Shown: positions 44,752-52,313 of the stretch, one piece after another
Position numbering within the stretch: position 1 is the stretch's first letter
Layout: every line of letters starts with the position of its first letter
Notes under the pieces: generated by a model
Told to the model about the DNA's origin: nothing
Seen by the model: the letters and a program-made list of their open reading frames with translations, nothing else
Databases searched by the model: none
Made by a program: the position numbers and the translations under genes
Origin: Cryobacterium arcticum
GTDB lineage: Bacteria > Actinomycetota > Actinomycetes > Actinomycetales > Microbacteriaceae
Assembly (NCBI RefSeq): GCF_003185895.1
Contig: NZ_QHLY01000012.1
Span: 1,763,844 to 1,827,843 of the forward strand
Direction of reading: 5' to 3'
DNA length: 64,000 nucleotides

Positions 44752-44886
44752 TTTAAACTGATCGGGAATCAAATGGCAACAGAGGTCCGGAATCAAATGC
44801 CTGATGAAGTGCACTTTTGGAGTCCACAGCGTCAAGCGGCACGAGGTCGGAGAGAGGGAGACTTGAGGGTAAACAAGGAGGAAACC

Positions 44887-45162
44887 ATGCCCAACTACGA
44901 AGCCCCAGACTCCAGCCTGTACAACCACAACGGCAGCAATTCGACCGAACGCAGCGAGTTCCAAGGCGACGCCGGTCAGCAATACACCACGCCTAGTGGT
45001 GCCCCTCGCGGCCTGTCCGTCGGGGAACGCGCCGCGTTGCTACGCCGGGAGGGGATGCGCCCCGGCTCGCCGTACGGACCGTCGCGGCGCGTCAACTACG
45101 ACGACGCCACCAATCCGGACCCCGGCTCGATTCAACTCACGCCAGGATTCCGCCGCAACTGA
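44887..45162 (+). CDS. Hypothetical protein of the element, plus strand
   Basis: 91 residues from the ATG at 44887, chosen for AAGGAGG 5-11 nt upstream; in-frame starts at 44773 and 44797 lack an SD. It is hydrophilic and Asn/Ser/Gly-rich at the start, probably disordered, with GLSVGERAALLRREGMRPGS in the middle. It is divergent from the rest of the right-hand operon. Function unknown. Confidence 0.6.
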   Translation: MPNYEAPDSSLYNHNGSNSTERSEFQGDAGQQYTTPSGAPRGLSVGERAALLRREGMRPGSPYGPSRRVNYDDATNPDPGSIQLTPGFRRN

Positions 45163-45263
45163 GCCAGAGCGTGGCGAGGATGGCCGCTCACGCAGGATTC
45201 GGACAGATTGGGCCGCTCGCCCGCTCTGCTCCCGTCCGCGTGTCCTCGGCCAACCTCGCCACG

Positions 45264-45386
45264 CTAGGCGAGTCGCACAAGCCCGCATTCCGGGCACTGC
45301 CACAGCGGCCGTGCCTCGGAACCGCTGACTTCCATCCGCACGAGGCACCGCCCGGAGTTCGGGGTCTCGAAGTCCTCGCCTTCCAT
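45264..45386 (-). CDS. 40-residue zinc-ribbon-like small protein
   Basis: Read directly from the minus strand: ATG 45386, stop TAG 45266-45264. It begins MEGEDFETPNSGRCLVRMEV and contains WQCPECGLVRLA. The Cys/CPEC arrangement gives a possible half zinc ribbon. GGAGG is about 14 nt before the ATG, which is far for an SD. Such small CxxC proteins are common on actinophage-like elements. Confidence is limited by size. Confidence 0.4.
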   Translation of the reverse strand: MEGEDFETPNSGRCLVRMEVSGSEARPLWQCPECGLVRLA

Positions 45387-45397
45387 GGCCAGAGCAT

Positions 45398-45417
45398 AAA
45401 CCCTCCGAAACCCCTCC
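45398..45417 (+). repeat. Probable integrase arm-type site, right
   Basis: AAACCCTCCGAAACCCCTCC here mirrors 34268-34287 in the same orientation, about 155 bp inside attR. Several AACCG/AACCGA words follow to 45530. Confidence 0.5.
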
Positions 45418-45570
45418 GACCGCGCTGAACCGGCGCAAACCGAAGCGAACCGACGCGTCCGCGATTTGCCGTCCCGAACCGACTGCAGCCCGCTAAATCA
45501 CTGGGCAGAACGGTTCAGATCGGTTTACCCGGGACTGCGCCGGTCCGCCTCGGTTGGGTGTACCCACGTT

Positions 45571-45613
45571 CTTTTAATCCTTGGGTCGTCGGTTCGAGCC
45601 CGACGGGGCCCAC
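45571..45613 (+). other. attR core
   Basis: Identical over 43 bp to 34177-34219 in tRNA-Lys. The 5' half of the tRNA is missing here, so this is a partial copy marking the right end of the element. Confidence 0.93.
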
Positions 45614-45634
45614 AGTTGTGGCGCGATAGCGCTG

Positions 45635-45943
45635 TTATCGCCGCCAGGGCCGCCACGGTGTCGGCTCCTGGCGGGCGATCTTGCCGTAGTGGTCAACGGT
45701 GAGAATCACCGATTCGACCTTGCGGTTGAGGATGCTCAGGATCACCACGAACAGCCACAGTCCCCAGGTGAAGAACGTGAGGAACACGTTCAGCCAGAAG
45801 CGGATCCGCTTGGTGCGCTGCAGAACGGCCTGGTTGCCGGCGACACTGCTCACGGTCCAGCCGTCGGCGGCATACCGGGCGACCTCGTAGTTCAGCAGCT
45901 CGGTGCGCTGCTCCAGGGTCAGTGCGCCAGACTCAAGTGACAT
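45635..45943 (-). CDS. Small hypothetical membrane protein (chromosomal)
   Basis: 102 residues from the ATG at 45943. An N-terminal soluble part has LNYEVARYAADGWTVSS (a Gly-Trp word seen in small actinobacterial proteins). It is followed by a single long hydrophobic region (about 52-72) and a basic end RRKVESVILTVD-like. It lies just outside attR and so belongs to the chromosome. Function is unknown. Confidence 0.6.
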   Translation of the reverse strand: MSLESGALTLEQRTELLNYEVARYAADGWTVSSVAGNQAVLQRTKRIRFWLNVFLTFFTWGLWLFVVILSILNRKVESVILTVDHYGKIARQEPTPWRPWRR

Positions 45944-46180
45944 GCGAGCCCCAATCGGTTGATACCCGCAGCATAGAGCCGACACCGGGCGAAACCCACC
46001 CGCACCTCGACTTACTTCGAATTTGCTGTGCTGGGCGTGCGCACGGAATGTGCTGCGAGTATGCGGTGTTTCTCCCTGTGTTGACGCTCATACTGTTGTG
46101 CTGGTCTCCAGCCGCGGGCGCGCAATCTGCGTTTGTGCCGCGGATTGGCGCAACCAACGAGCGTCATGGGAGGAGCCCTA

Positions 46181-46603
46181 GTGCGCAAGAACATCGATGT
46201 CGAGGTTGAAACCGGCGTGATCGAGAAGTACCGCAGGCACCCCAACGGAAACGGCTGGGTGTCGGCCAAGGCGCGCGTGGCGCCGAGCGCGTTCATCTCG
46301 GAGACCGCCTACATTGAGTCCGGCGCCCAGGTGGGCCGTGACGCCTGGGTCGGCCCTGGCAGCTGGATCGACCACGACGCGATCATCCTCGACCGGGTTT
46401 TCGTGGGCCAGAACGTGCACATCGGCCAGGGCAGCCTGGTCGATCGCGGCGCCCACCTGGGCAGCCACGCCCGCATCGGCCGCGACGTGCGCATCGGCGC
46501 CGACGTGCGCCTCGAGCGCGACACCCGGGTGCCCGACAGCACGGATGTGGGCTTCGAGACCCTGGGCGCATCCGCTCGCCGCGCGCACGGCCTGGCCGCC
46601 TGA
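46181..46603 (+). CDS. Hexapeptide-repeat (left-handed beta-helix) protein
   Basis: 140 residues from the GTG at 46181, selected for GGGAGGAG with 5-nt spacing; upstream in-frame starts lack an SD. The sequence is largely hexapeptide repeats ([LIV]GxxxxX): VAPSAFISETAYIESGAQVG, AWVGPGSWIDHDA, VFVGQNVHIGQGSLV and HARIGRDVRIGAD. This gives a beta-helix of acyltransferase or carbonic-anhydrase type. No acyl-acceptor His motif is clear. It lies 82 nt before the oxidoreductase gene on the same strand. Confidence 0.72.
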   Translation: MRKNIDVEVETGVIEKYRRHPNGNGWVSAKARVAPSAFISETAYIESGAQVGRDAWVGPGSWIDHDAIILDRVFVGQNVHIGQGSLVDRGAHLGSHARIGRDVRIGADVRLERDTRVPDSTDVGFETLGASARRAHGLAA

Positions 46604-46685
46604 CCGGGGCTTAAACCGACACGAGTCTGGCCTCGCGCCGGGCGTGCTGCGACGGATGCCCCGGCGACAGGAGCAGGATGGGGTC

Positions 46686-48998
46686 ATGACACGTCGCGCA
46701 CCGGTCACGGACATCAACGAAGACGACCTCTCGGTCAGCACGCCCAAGAAGGCGGCCGCCGGCCTCGAGGCGGTGGTCGTGGCCCTGGACCGGGGCATCG
46801 CCCAGGCCGGGGTGAGCCGCACCGCGCGGGCGCTGTTGCGGCTCAACCAGCGGAACGGCACCGACTGCCCCGGCTGCGCCTGGCCGGAGTCCACCGGGCA
46901 CCGCAAGACCGCGGAATTCTGCGAGAACGGTGCCAAGGCCGTCGCCGAGGAGAACACCCTCCGCACCGTCGGACCCGAGTTCTGGGCCGAACACTCGCTC
47001 GCCGAGCTGGCCGGCAAGACCGAATACTGGCTGGGCAACCAGGGCCGCATCTCCCAGCCCGTGGTCGTGCGCCCCGGCGACACCCACTACTCCCCCATCG
47101 CCTGGGAAGACGCGTTCGCGCTGATCGGCGAGAAGATCCGCGCCACCACGCCGGACCGCACCGTGTTCTACACCTCGGGCCGCACCGCCAACGAGACCGC
47201 GTTCCTCTACCAGCTGTTCGCCCGGTCGATCGGCACCAACAACCTGCCCGACTGCTCCAACATGTGCCACGAATCCTCCGGTTCGGCGCTGAACCCCACC
47301 ATCGGCATCGGCAAGGGCACCGTCTCCCTCGAAGACATCCACGTGGCCGAGCTCATCCTGGTCGTGGGCCAGAACCCGGGCACCAACCACCCGCGGATGC
47401 TGTCGGCCCTGGCCGAGTGCAAGGCCAACGGCGGCAAGGTCGTCGCCGTGAACCCGCTGCCCGAGGCCGGGCTGTTCAACTTCAAGGACCCGCAGACGCC
47501 CACCGGCCTGGTCGGCGGCGGGGTGCCGCTGGCCGACGAGTTCCTGCAGATCAAGGTGGGCGGCGACCTGGCCCTGTTCCAGGCGCTCGGCCACCTGCTG
47601 CTCGAGGAGGAGGCCCGGGTGCCCGGCTCCGTCGTGGACCAGGAGTTCATCGACGCCAACACCGACGGCATCGAGGCCTACCGCGCCGCGCGCACCGAGA
47701 TCGACTGGGTCGAGACCGAGAAGGCCACCGGGCTGTCCCGGCTCGACATCAGCGTGGTCGCGAAGATGATGGCCGCCTCCAACGCCACGATCATCTGCTG
47801 GGCGCTGGGCCTCACCCAGCAGCCGCACTCGGTGAACACGCTCAAGGAGATCATCAACCTGCTCCTGCTGCAGGGCAACTTCGGCAAGCCGGGCGCCGGC
47901 GCCTGCCCGGTGCGCGGGCACTCCAACGTGCAGGGCGACCGCACCATGGGGGTCTGGGAGAAGCCCAAAGAACCGATGCTCGCCGCGCTCGATGCCGAGT
48001 TCGGCATCGTCTCCCCACGCGAGCACGGCCTCGACTCGGTTAACACCGTCGAGGCGTTCGAGAACGACGACGTGGACGTTTTCGTGTCGATGGGCGGCAA
48101 CTTCGCGCTGGCCTGCAGCGACACCGACGCGCTCGAGGCCGCCATGCAGCGAGTGGGTCTCACGGTGCACATCTCCACCAAGCCGAACCGGTCGCACGTG
48201 ATGCACGGGGTCACCTCGCTGATTCTGCCCACCCTCGGCCGCACCGACACCGATGACAAGCATCCGGCCGGCCGGCAGATTCTGTCGGTGGAGGACTCGA
48301 TGTCGATGGTGCACTCCACCCAGGGCCGGCTCGCCCCGGTGTCGGAGCACCTGCTGGCCGAACCGGTGATCGTGGCGCGGATGGCCAGGGCCACGCTCGG
48401 CGACGACCACCCGGTGGACTGGAAGGCGATGGCGGAGGACTACGACGTCATCCGCGACCACATCTCCCGGGTGCTGCCCGGCTTCGAAAACTTCAACAAG
48501 CGGTTGCGCGACAAGAACGGCTTCGTGCTGCCCAACCCGCCCCGCGATACCCGCAGCTTCGCCACCGACATCGGCCGGGCCCGGTTCACGGTGAGCACGC
48601 TGGAGTACCTCACCCCGCCGCCCGGGCACCTGATTCTGCAGACCATGCGCAGCCACGACCAGTACAACACCACGTTCTATGGGCTGGATGACCGCTACCG
48701 GGGCATCAAGGACGGCCGCCGGGTGATCCTCATCCACGCCGACGACGTCACCGAGCTGGGCTTCGCCGACCGGGACCTGGTCGACGTGATCAGCACCTTC
48801 GGCGGGCAGGAACGCCGGGCCGACAAGTTCCGGCTCGTGGTCTACCCCACCCCGCGAGGCTGCGCGGCGGCGTACTTCCCCGAGGCGAACCAGCTCATGC
48901 ACCGCGAGCTCGTGGCCCGGGAGTCGAACACGCCCGGATACAAGGCCATGAGCGTGCGGTTCATCCCGCACGAGGCATCCGTGCCGGTTCTCGGCTGA
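46686..48998 (+). CDS. FdhF/YdeP-family molybdopterin oxidoreductase
   Basis: 770 residues from the ATG at 46686. An N-terminal Cys pair (CPGCAWPES) in place of the usual four-Cys Fe-S motif is typical of the YdeP branch, as is GRTANETAFLYQLFAR. MGD-binding segments include NMCHESSGSAL, VGQNPGTNHPRML and ACPVRGHSNVQGDRTMG. The C-terminal MopB_CT domain ends the protein (PPPGHLILQTMRSHDQYNTTFYG). It uses a molybdenum or tungsten bis-MGD cofactor; the substrate of this branch is uncertain (formate dehydrogenase-like, acid resistance in enterics). fdhD lies downstream on the opposite strand, consistent with sulfuration of its cofactor. Confidence 0.88.
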   Translation: MTRRAPVTDINEDDLSVSTPKKAAAGLEAVVVALDRGIAQAGVSRTARALLRLNQRNGTDCPGCAWPESTGHRKTAEFCENGAKAVAEENTLRTVGPEFWAEHSLAELAGKTEYWLGNQGRISQPVVVRPGDTHYSPIAWEDAFALIGEKIRATTPDRTVFYTSGRTANETAFLYQLFARSIGTNNLPDCSNMCHESSGSALNPTIGIGKGTVSLEDIHVAELILVVGQNPGTNHPRMLSALAECKANGGKVVAVNPLPEAGLFNFKDPQTPTGLVGGGVPLADEFLQIKVGGDLALFQALGHLLLEEEARVPGSVVDQEFIDANTDGIEAYRAARTEIDWVETEKATGLSRLDISVVAKMMAASNATIICWALGLTQQPHSVNTLKEIINLLLLQGNFGKPGAGACPVRGHSNVQGDRTMGVWEKPKEPMLAALDAEFGIVSPREHGLDSVNTVEAFENDDVDVFVSMGGNFALACSDTDALEAAMQRVGLTVHISTKPNRSHVMHGVTSLILPTLGRTDTDDKHPAGRQILSVEDSMSMVHSTQGRLAPVSEHLLAEPVIVARMARATLGDDHPVDWKAMAEDYDVIRDHISRVLPGFENFNKRLRDKNGFVLPNPPRDTRSFATDIGRARFTVSTLEYLTPPPGHLILQTMRSHDQYNTTFYGLDDRYRGIKDGRRVILIHADDVTELGFADRDLVDVISTFGGQERRADKFRLVVYPTPRGCAAAYFPEANQLMHRELVARESNTPGYKAMSVRFIPHEASVPVLG

Positions 48999-49033
48999 CC
49001 GCACTCGCTGGCCCCGGCGCCCGGCCGCACCAT

Positions 49034-49095
49034 CTGTTGCCCGTGCGGACTATTGCGCCCGGTGCGCCGGCCGCAGAAGTCCGCTTCGGCAACAG
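49034..49095. terminator. Bidirectional terminator palindrome, GCGGAC family copy 1
   Basis: CTGTTGCC (49034-49041) pairs with GGCAACAG (49088-49095), and GCGGACT (49045-49051) with AGTCCGC (49078-49084), with a matching 3-nt internal loop on each side. It separates convergent oxidoreductase and fdhD genes. Confidence 0.7.
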
Positions 49096-49124
49096 TTACG
49101 GCACGGGCGGCGCGGGACGGTGAG

Positions 49125-49973
49125 CTAGACCGCGGCGAGCGCGCCCTGGGTGATGCGTTCCTCGCCGGCGTAGATCACCATCGAGTCGCCGCGGAGGAAG
49201 CCGACCAGGGTGAGGCCCACCTCGGTGGCGAACTCCGCGGACAGCGACGACGGTGCCGACACGGCGGCGAGCACCGGGATGCCGGCCATCAGCGCCTTCT
49301 GCGCCAACTCGAAACTGGCCCGGCTCGACACCATCAGCACGGTTCCGCGCAGCGGTAGCAGGTTCTCCTTGACCGCCCAGCCGATCACCTTGTCGACGGC
49401 GTTGTGCCGGCCCACGTCCTCCCGCAGCACCAGCATCTCGCCGGTGGCTGCGTCGAACAGGGCGGCGGCGTGCAGGCCACCGGTCTTCTCGAACACCGCC
49501 TGCGCCTCGCGCAGCTTGTCGGGAAAGCTGGTGAGCAGTTCCGCGTCGACGCGCGCCGCATCCGCCCTCACGTCCCAGGTCGACTTGGTGCGCACGGCGT
49601 CGATGCTCTCCTTGCCGCACAACCCGCAGGAGCTGGTGGTGAGGAAATTGCGCTGCGTGCTCGGGTCGGGCGCGGAAACGCCGGGGGCCAGGCGCAGGTC
49701 AAGCACGTTGTAGGTGTTCACGCCTTCCGCGGTGGCGCCGGCGCAGTACCTGGCGGTGGCGAGGTGCTCGCCCGCGCTGATGATGCCCTCGGAGACGAGG
49801 AACCCGGCGGCGAGGTCGACGTCGTGGCCGGGGGTGCGCATGGTGACGGCGAGGGACCGGCCGTTCACCCGCATCTCGAGGGGTTCTTCGACCGCGAGCA
49901 CGTCTTCCCGGCGGATGGGCGACTGTCCCACCGTCACCCGGATGATCTTGCGCCTGGCTGTGACTCTGCCCAT
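49125..49973 (-). CDS. fdhD: Formate dehydrogenase accessory sulfurtransferase FdhD
   Basis: 282 residues from the ATG at 49973 with GAGGAG upstream. Typical FdhD motifs are present: VEEPLEMRVNGRSLAVTMRT, GHDVDLAAGFLVSEGI, the active-site SSCGLCGKES with CxxC, GGLHAAALFD, REDVGRHNAVDKVIGWA and SRASFELAQKALMAGI. FdhD passes sulfur from a cysteine desulfurase to the Mo-bis-MGD cofactor. It is convergent with the oxidoreductase gene it probably serves, and diverges from the MoeB-like gene. Confidence 0.94.
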   Translation of the reverse strand: MGRVTARRKIIRVTVGQSPIRREDVLAVEEPLEMRVNGRSLAVTMRTPGHDVDLAAGFLVSEGIISAGEHLATARYCAGATAEGVNTYNVLDLRLAPGVSAPDPSTQRNFLTTSSCGLCGKESIDAVRTKSTWDVRADAARVDAELLTSFPDKLREAQAVFEKTGGLHAAALFDAATGEMLVLREDVGRHNAVDKVIGWAVKENLLPLRGTVLMVSSRASFELAQKALMAGIPVLAAVSAPSSLSAEFATEVGLTLVGFLRGDSMVIYAGEERITQGALAAV

Positions 49974-50122
49974 GATGGCTCTCCTCGAAACTGCGCCGAC
50001 GGCCCCATCGGTCGTCGTCGATCCCGGTATCGAGCCTAAACCTCCGATCCGGTCCACGGGAGGTGCGGATGTTCGGGGTGCCGTGGGCGGGGTCGGCACG
50101 ATTCTGCGCGTACCGTGGTCCC

Positions 50123-50971
50123 ATGGCACTTCCCCCTCTCGTCGAGCCCTCCGGCCCGCTCAGCCCCACCGAAACCGCCCGCCTGCTGCAGGTACGCAGC
50201 CTGCCGCAGCTGCGGCTGCCCCCGATCGACGAGCTGGGCCACCGCCGGCTCGCGAACGCCCGGGTGCTCGTGCTCGGCGCCGGCGGGCTCAGCGCCCCGG
50301 CCCTGCGCTCGTTGGCCGCGGCCGGCGTGGGCACGATCGGGCTCTGCGACGTGGGCGAACTGGATGTGGACGCCCTGGTGCTGGCCACCACCACCGTGCT
50401 CACCCTCTCCCCCGACACCGCCGTGGTGGCGCACGACGAAGCGCTCACCGCTGAGTCGGCTGCGCGCATCCTGGGCGGCTACGACCTGATCCTCGACGGC
50501 AGCGACATCTCGCCGCAGCCATTCCTGGTGGGCGACACCTGCGCTGCCCTCGGCCTGCCGCTGGTCTGGGGCTCCGTGGCCCGTGGTAACGCCGAGCTGT
50601 CGGTCTTCTGGTCCACCCCGCCGCGCCGCAGCGGCCAGCGCTCCACCCAGCTGCGCGACTTCTTCGGCGCGGACCCCTCCGCCCTGCTCGCGGCGCCCGC
50701 CGACCCCGGCGTGCTCGGCGCCCTGCGCGGCCAGGCCGGCGCCTTGCTCGCCGCCGAGGCCATCCGGGTCATCACCGGCACGGGCGAACCGTTGATCGGC
50801 CGGGTGCTCACCATCGACGCCGAGACCGGCCGGTTCGACGCCGCCCCTTTGCCGGTGCTCCAGCCCGTGCCGACCGGCGCCGCAGACTCCGTGGGCGTAC
50901 CTGCCGGCACCGCCGCCGCTTTCACGGCCACCGCCACCGCCACCGCCACCGCCACCGCCACCGAGGAGTGA
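50123..50971 (+). CDS. ThiF/MoeB-like E1 adenylyltransferase domain protein
   Basis: 282 residues from the ATG at 50123. The adenylation core shows RLANARVLVLGAGGLSAPAL (nucleotide loop), a D in GLCDVGELDVD, YDLILDGSD and LVWGSVARGNAELSVFW. The Cys and zinc positions are not obvious, so it may be a shortened or degenerate MoeB. Next to fdhD and DUF6457, a role in molybdopterin sulfur transfer is likely. The C-terminus is a Thr-Ala repeat encoded by six perfect GCCACC units (50927-50962). DUF6457 follows after 4 nt. Confidence 0.78.
   Translation: MALPPLVEPSGPLSPTETARLLQVRSLPQLRLPPIDELGHRRLANARVLVLGAGGLSAPALRSLAAAGVGTIGLCDVGELDVDALVLATTTVLTLSPDTAVVAHDEALTAESAARILGGYDLILDGSDISPQPFLVGDTCAALGLPLVWGSVARGNAELSVFWSTPPRRSGQRSTQLRDFFGADPSALLAAPADPGVLGALRGQAGALLAAEAIRVITGTGEPLIGRVLTIDAETGRFDAAPLPVLQPVPTGAADSVGVPAGTAAAFTATATATATATATEE
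50927..50962. repeat. GCCACC x6 microsatellite inside the MoeB-like gene
   Basis: Six perfect hexanucleotide units (50927-50962) encode an alternating Ala-Thr tail. Slippage would change the tail length by two residues per unit without shifting the frame. Confidence 0.85.
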
Positions 50972-50975
50972 CCCC

Positions 50976-51251
50976 ATGAGCACGAACGTCCCGCTGCCAC
51001 CCGAAGCCCTCGACGACTGGGTCGCCGCGCTGGCCGAGCACCTGGGCCTGGACGCCGACGTGATTCCCACCGGGCTGCTGCTCGACGTGGCCCGCGACGT
51101 CGCGCACAACGTGGCCCGGCCGGCCGCTCCGCTGAGCCTGTTCCTCGTGGGCCTGGCGGCGGCCCGCGCCGGCGGCAGCTCCGAGGACGTCGCCGCGGCG
51201 AGCGCCGCCGCCACCGAGCTGGCGCTGGGCTGGCCGGGCACACAGGCCTGA
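50976..51251 (+). CDS. DUF6457 protein
   Basis: 91 residues. It is Ala/Leu-rich and helical, with LDDWVAALAEHLGLDAD and DVARDVAHNVARPAAPLSLFLVGLAAAR as the recognisable core. I know this as DUF6457, a small helical protein found next to molybdenum-cofactor genes in Actinobacteria. Its start lies 4 nt after the MoeB-like stop, so it is co-transcribed. Function is not established; MoCo-related by context. Confidence 0.75.
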   Translation: MSTNVPLPPEALDDWVAALAEHLGLDADVIPTGLLLDVARDVAHNVARPAAPLSLFLVGLAAARAGGSSEDVAAASAAATELALGWPGTQA

Positions 51252-51285
51252 TCCGCTCCCCTGGCACGCGGCGACCCGCAGCGTG

Positions 51286-51345
51286 TTGCCCCACTGCGGA
51301 CGAACTGCCCCGGTGCACGGGAGCAACTCGTCCGCACCGGGGCAA
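51286..51345. terminator. Bidirectional terminator palindrome, GCGGAC family copy 2
   Basis: TTGCCCC (51286-51292) pairs with GGGGCAA (51339-51345), and GCGGACGA (51296-51303) with TCGTCCGC (51328-51335), with equal 3-nt internal loops. It lies between convergent DUF6457 and cupin genes and has the same layout as 49034-49095. Confidence 0.75.
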
Positions 51346-51365
51346 TTCAGCGTGAGCGGGCGCGG

Positions 51366-51698
51366 CTACGGGAGTTTGGCGACGGTGAGGAGGATGGCGG
51401 CGTCCTCTTCGGCCTCGAGGCTGTGCCTGGCCTTGGGCATGATCAACAGGTCGCCGGTGCGGGCCTGCCAGGAGTTCTCGCCGACGATCAGCCGTACCCG
51501 GCCGCTGAGCACGTAGACGGTGGCGTCGCCGGGGCTCTCGTGCTCGGCCATCACGGTGCCGCGGGCCATGCCGACCACGGTCTGGCGCAGCACCTTCTCG
51601 TGCCCGCCGAAGACGGTGTCGGCGGCGCGGCCGCTGCTGGCGGAGGTGGCGGCCAGGAGCTGCTGCCGGGCGAGGGCCTCGATCGAGATCTTCTGCAT
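51366..51698 (-). CDS. Small cupin-fold protein
   Basis: 110 residues. The cupin core is evident from TVMAEHESPGDATVYVLSGRVRLIVGE with metal-binding His/Glu residues, then TGDLLIMPKARHSLEAEEDAAILLTV. It is a single-domain cupin, possibly a metal-dependent enzyme or sensor. No function can be assigned from context, although it lies between the MoCo genes and the MarR regulator. Confidence 0.78.
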   Translation of the reverse strand: MQKISIEALARQQLLAATSASSGRAADTVFGGHEKVLRQTVVGMARGTVMAEHESPGDATVYVLSGRVRLIVGENSWQARTGDLLIMPKARHSLEAEEDAAILLTVAKLP

Positions 51699-51773
51699 GA
51701 CGCCAGCGTACTCACCGACCTATCTGTCACACCACGAATCGGTGGTCCGCAGCGGAGCAGGTGCGCACGGAGG

Positions 51774-52229
51774 CTAGCGGGGTGCCGTGCTCCCGGCCGC
51801 TTCGGTGGCGCGGATGACCGAGTTGAGGGTGTCGCGCAACTCGATCAGGCTCGCCGGCGTCATGTCCAGGGTGCGGGCGACCCGCTCCGGGATGGTCTCG
51901 GCGATCTGGCGCAGCTCGTGGCCAGCCGAAGTGAGCGTCACCTGCAGGGCGCGCTCGTCGGTGGTCGACCGCTCCCGGCGCAGATAGCCCGTCGCCTCGA
52001 GTCGCTTCACCAGAGGCGACAGCGTCGCCGGCTCCAGCCGCAACGCATCCGCGAGGCTGCGCAGGGTGCGCGGGTTCTCTTCCCAGAGCGCCAGCATCAC
52101 CAGGTATTGCGGATGCGTGAGGCCGAGTGGCTCCAGGATGGGCCGGTACAGCGCCACGGTCGCGCGCGCGGCAACGGTGATCGCGAAACAGACCTGGTTC
52201 TCCAGGGCGAGCACGTTCGTTTCGGTCAC
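51774..52229 (-). CDS. MarR-family regulator, OhrR-like
   Basis: 151 residues from the GTG at 52229, chosen for AGAGGAG with 5-nt spacing; the longer frame to 52250 starts before the SD. The N-terminal ENQVCFAITVAARATVALYRP carries a Cys at the position of the peroxide-sensing Cys of OhrR. THPQYLVMLALWEENPRTLR, LEPATLSPLVKRLEATGYLRRERSTTDERAL form the wHTH. It should be released from DNA by organic peroxides. Twin operators lie just before the divergent gene at 52314. Confidence 0.85.
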   Translation of the reverse strand: MTETNVLALENQVCFAITVAARATVALYRPILEPLGLTHPQYLVMLALWEENPRTLRSLADALRLEPATLSPLVKRLEATGYLRRERSTTDERALQVTLTSAGHELRQIAETIPERVARTLDMTPASLIELRDTLNSVIRATEAAGSTAPR

Positions 52230-52265
52230 CACAGCTCCTCTGGTCGCCACGGGCCGGAGCCCATC

Positions 52266-52311
52266 TAGTTAGTACCCTAACCACTCGGGGATTTAGTTAG
52301 TACACTAACTA
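52266..52311. promoter_or_regulatory. Twin MarR operators TAGTTAGT-AC-ACTAACTA
   Basis: A perfect dyad TAGTTAGT-AC-ACTAACTA covers 52294-52311. A second copy with two mismatches (TAGTTAGT-AC-CCTAACCA) covers 52266-52283, centres 28 bp apart. The right copy ends 3 bp before the ATG at 52314. A TACACT at 52301-52306 would be a -10 placed so that transcription starts at or near the ATG. Confidence 0.75.
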
Positions 52312-52313
52312 GT

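Larger units (their letters stand above)
34177..45613. mobile_element. Integrated element in tRNA-Lys, about 11.4 kb
   Basis: The element is bounded by a perfect 43-bp direct repeat (34177-34219 and 45571-45613) of the tRNA-Lys 3' part. Excision between the copies would release 11,394 bp. It carries a tyrosine integrase, an excisionase-like HTH protein, a primase-helicase, a serine recombinase, several small proteins, and a TIR-like/ATPase cargo pair next to attL. No structural phage genes, relaxase or DNA translocase are visible. It is therefore best described as a satellite-like or mobilizable integrative element; dependence on a helper is inference. Confidence 0.92.

Noticed and set aside
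45040..45438. 132-codon minus frame near attR
   Set aside because: Arg/Gly/Ala-rich shadow overlapping the plus-strand 91-aa gene; the 40-aa CxxC frame on the same strand is a better candidate.
45571..45613. A second tRNA-Lys gene
   Set aside because: Only the 3' half is present; there is no acceptor 5' strand or D-arm, so it is attR and not a functional tRNA.
46314..46685. Upstream extension of the oxidoreductase frame to 46314
   Set aside because: It would overlap the hexapeptide gene in another frame and is Ser/Pro/Ala/Arg-rich shadow; the ATG at 46686 fits family length.
46611..49004. 797-codon minus-strand open frame opposite the molybdopterin oxidoreductase
   Set aside because: The plus-strand frame has all family motifs; the minus frame has only Val/Gly/Arg/His-rich antisense composition.
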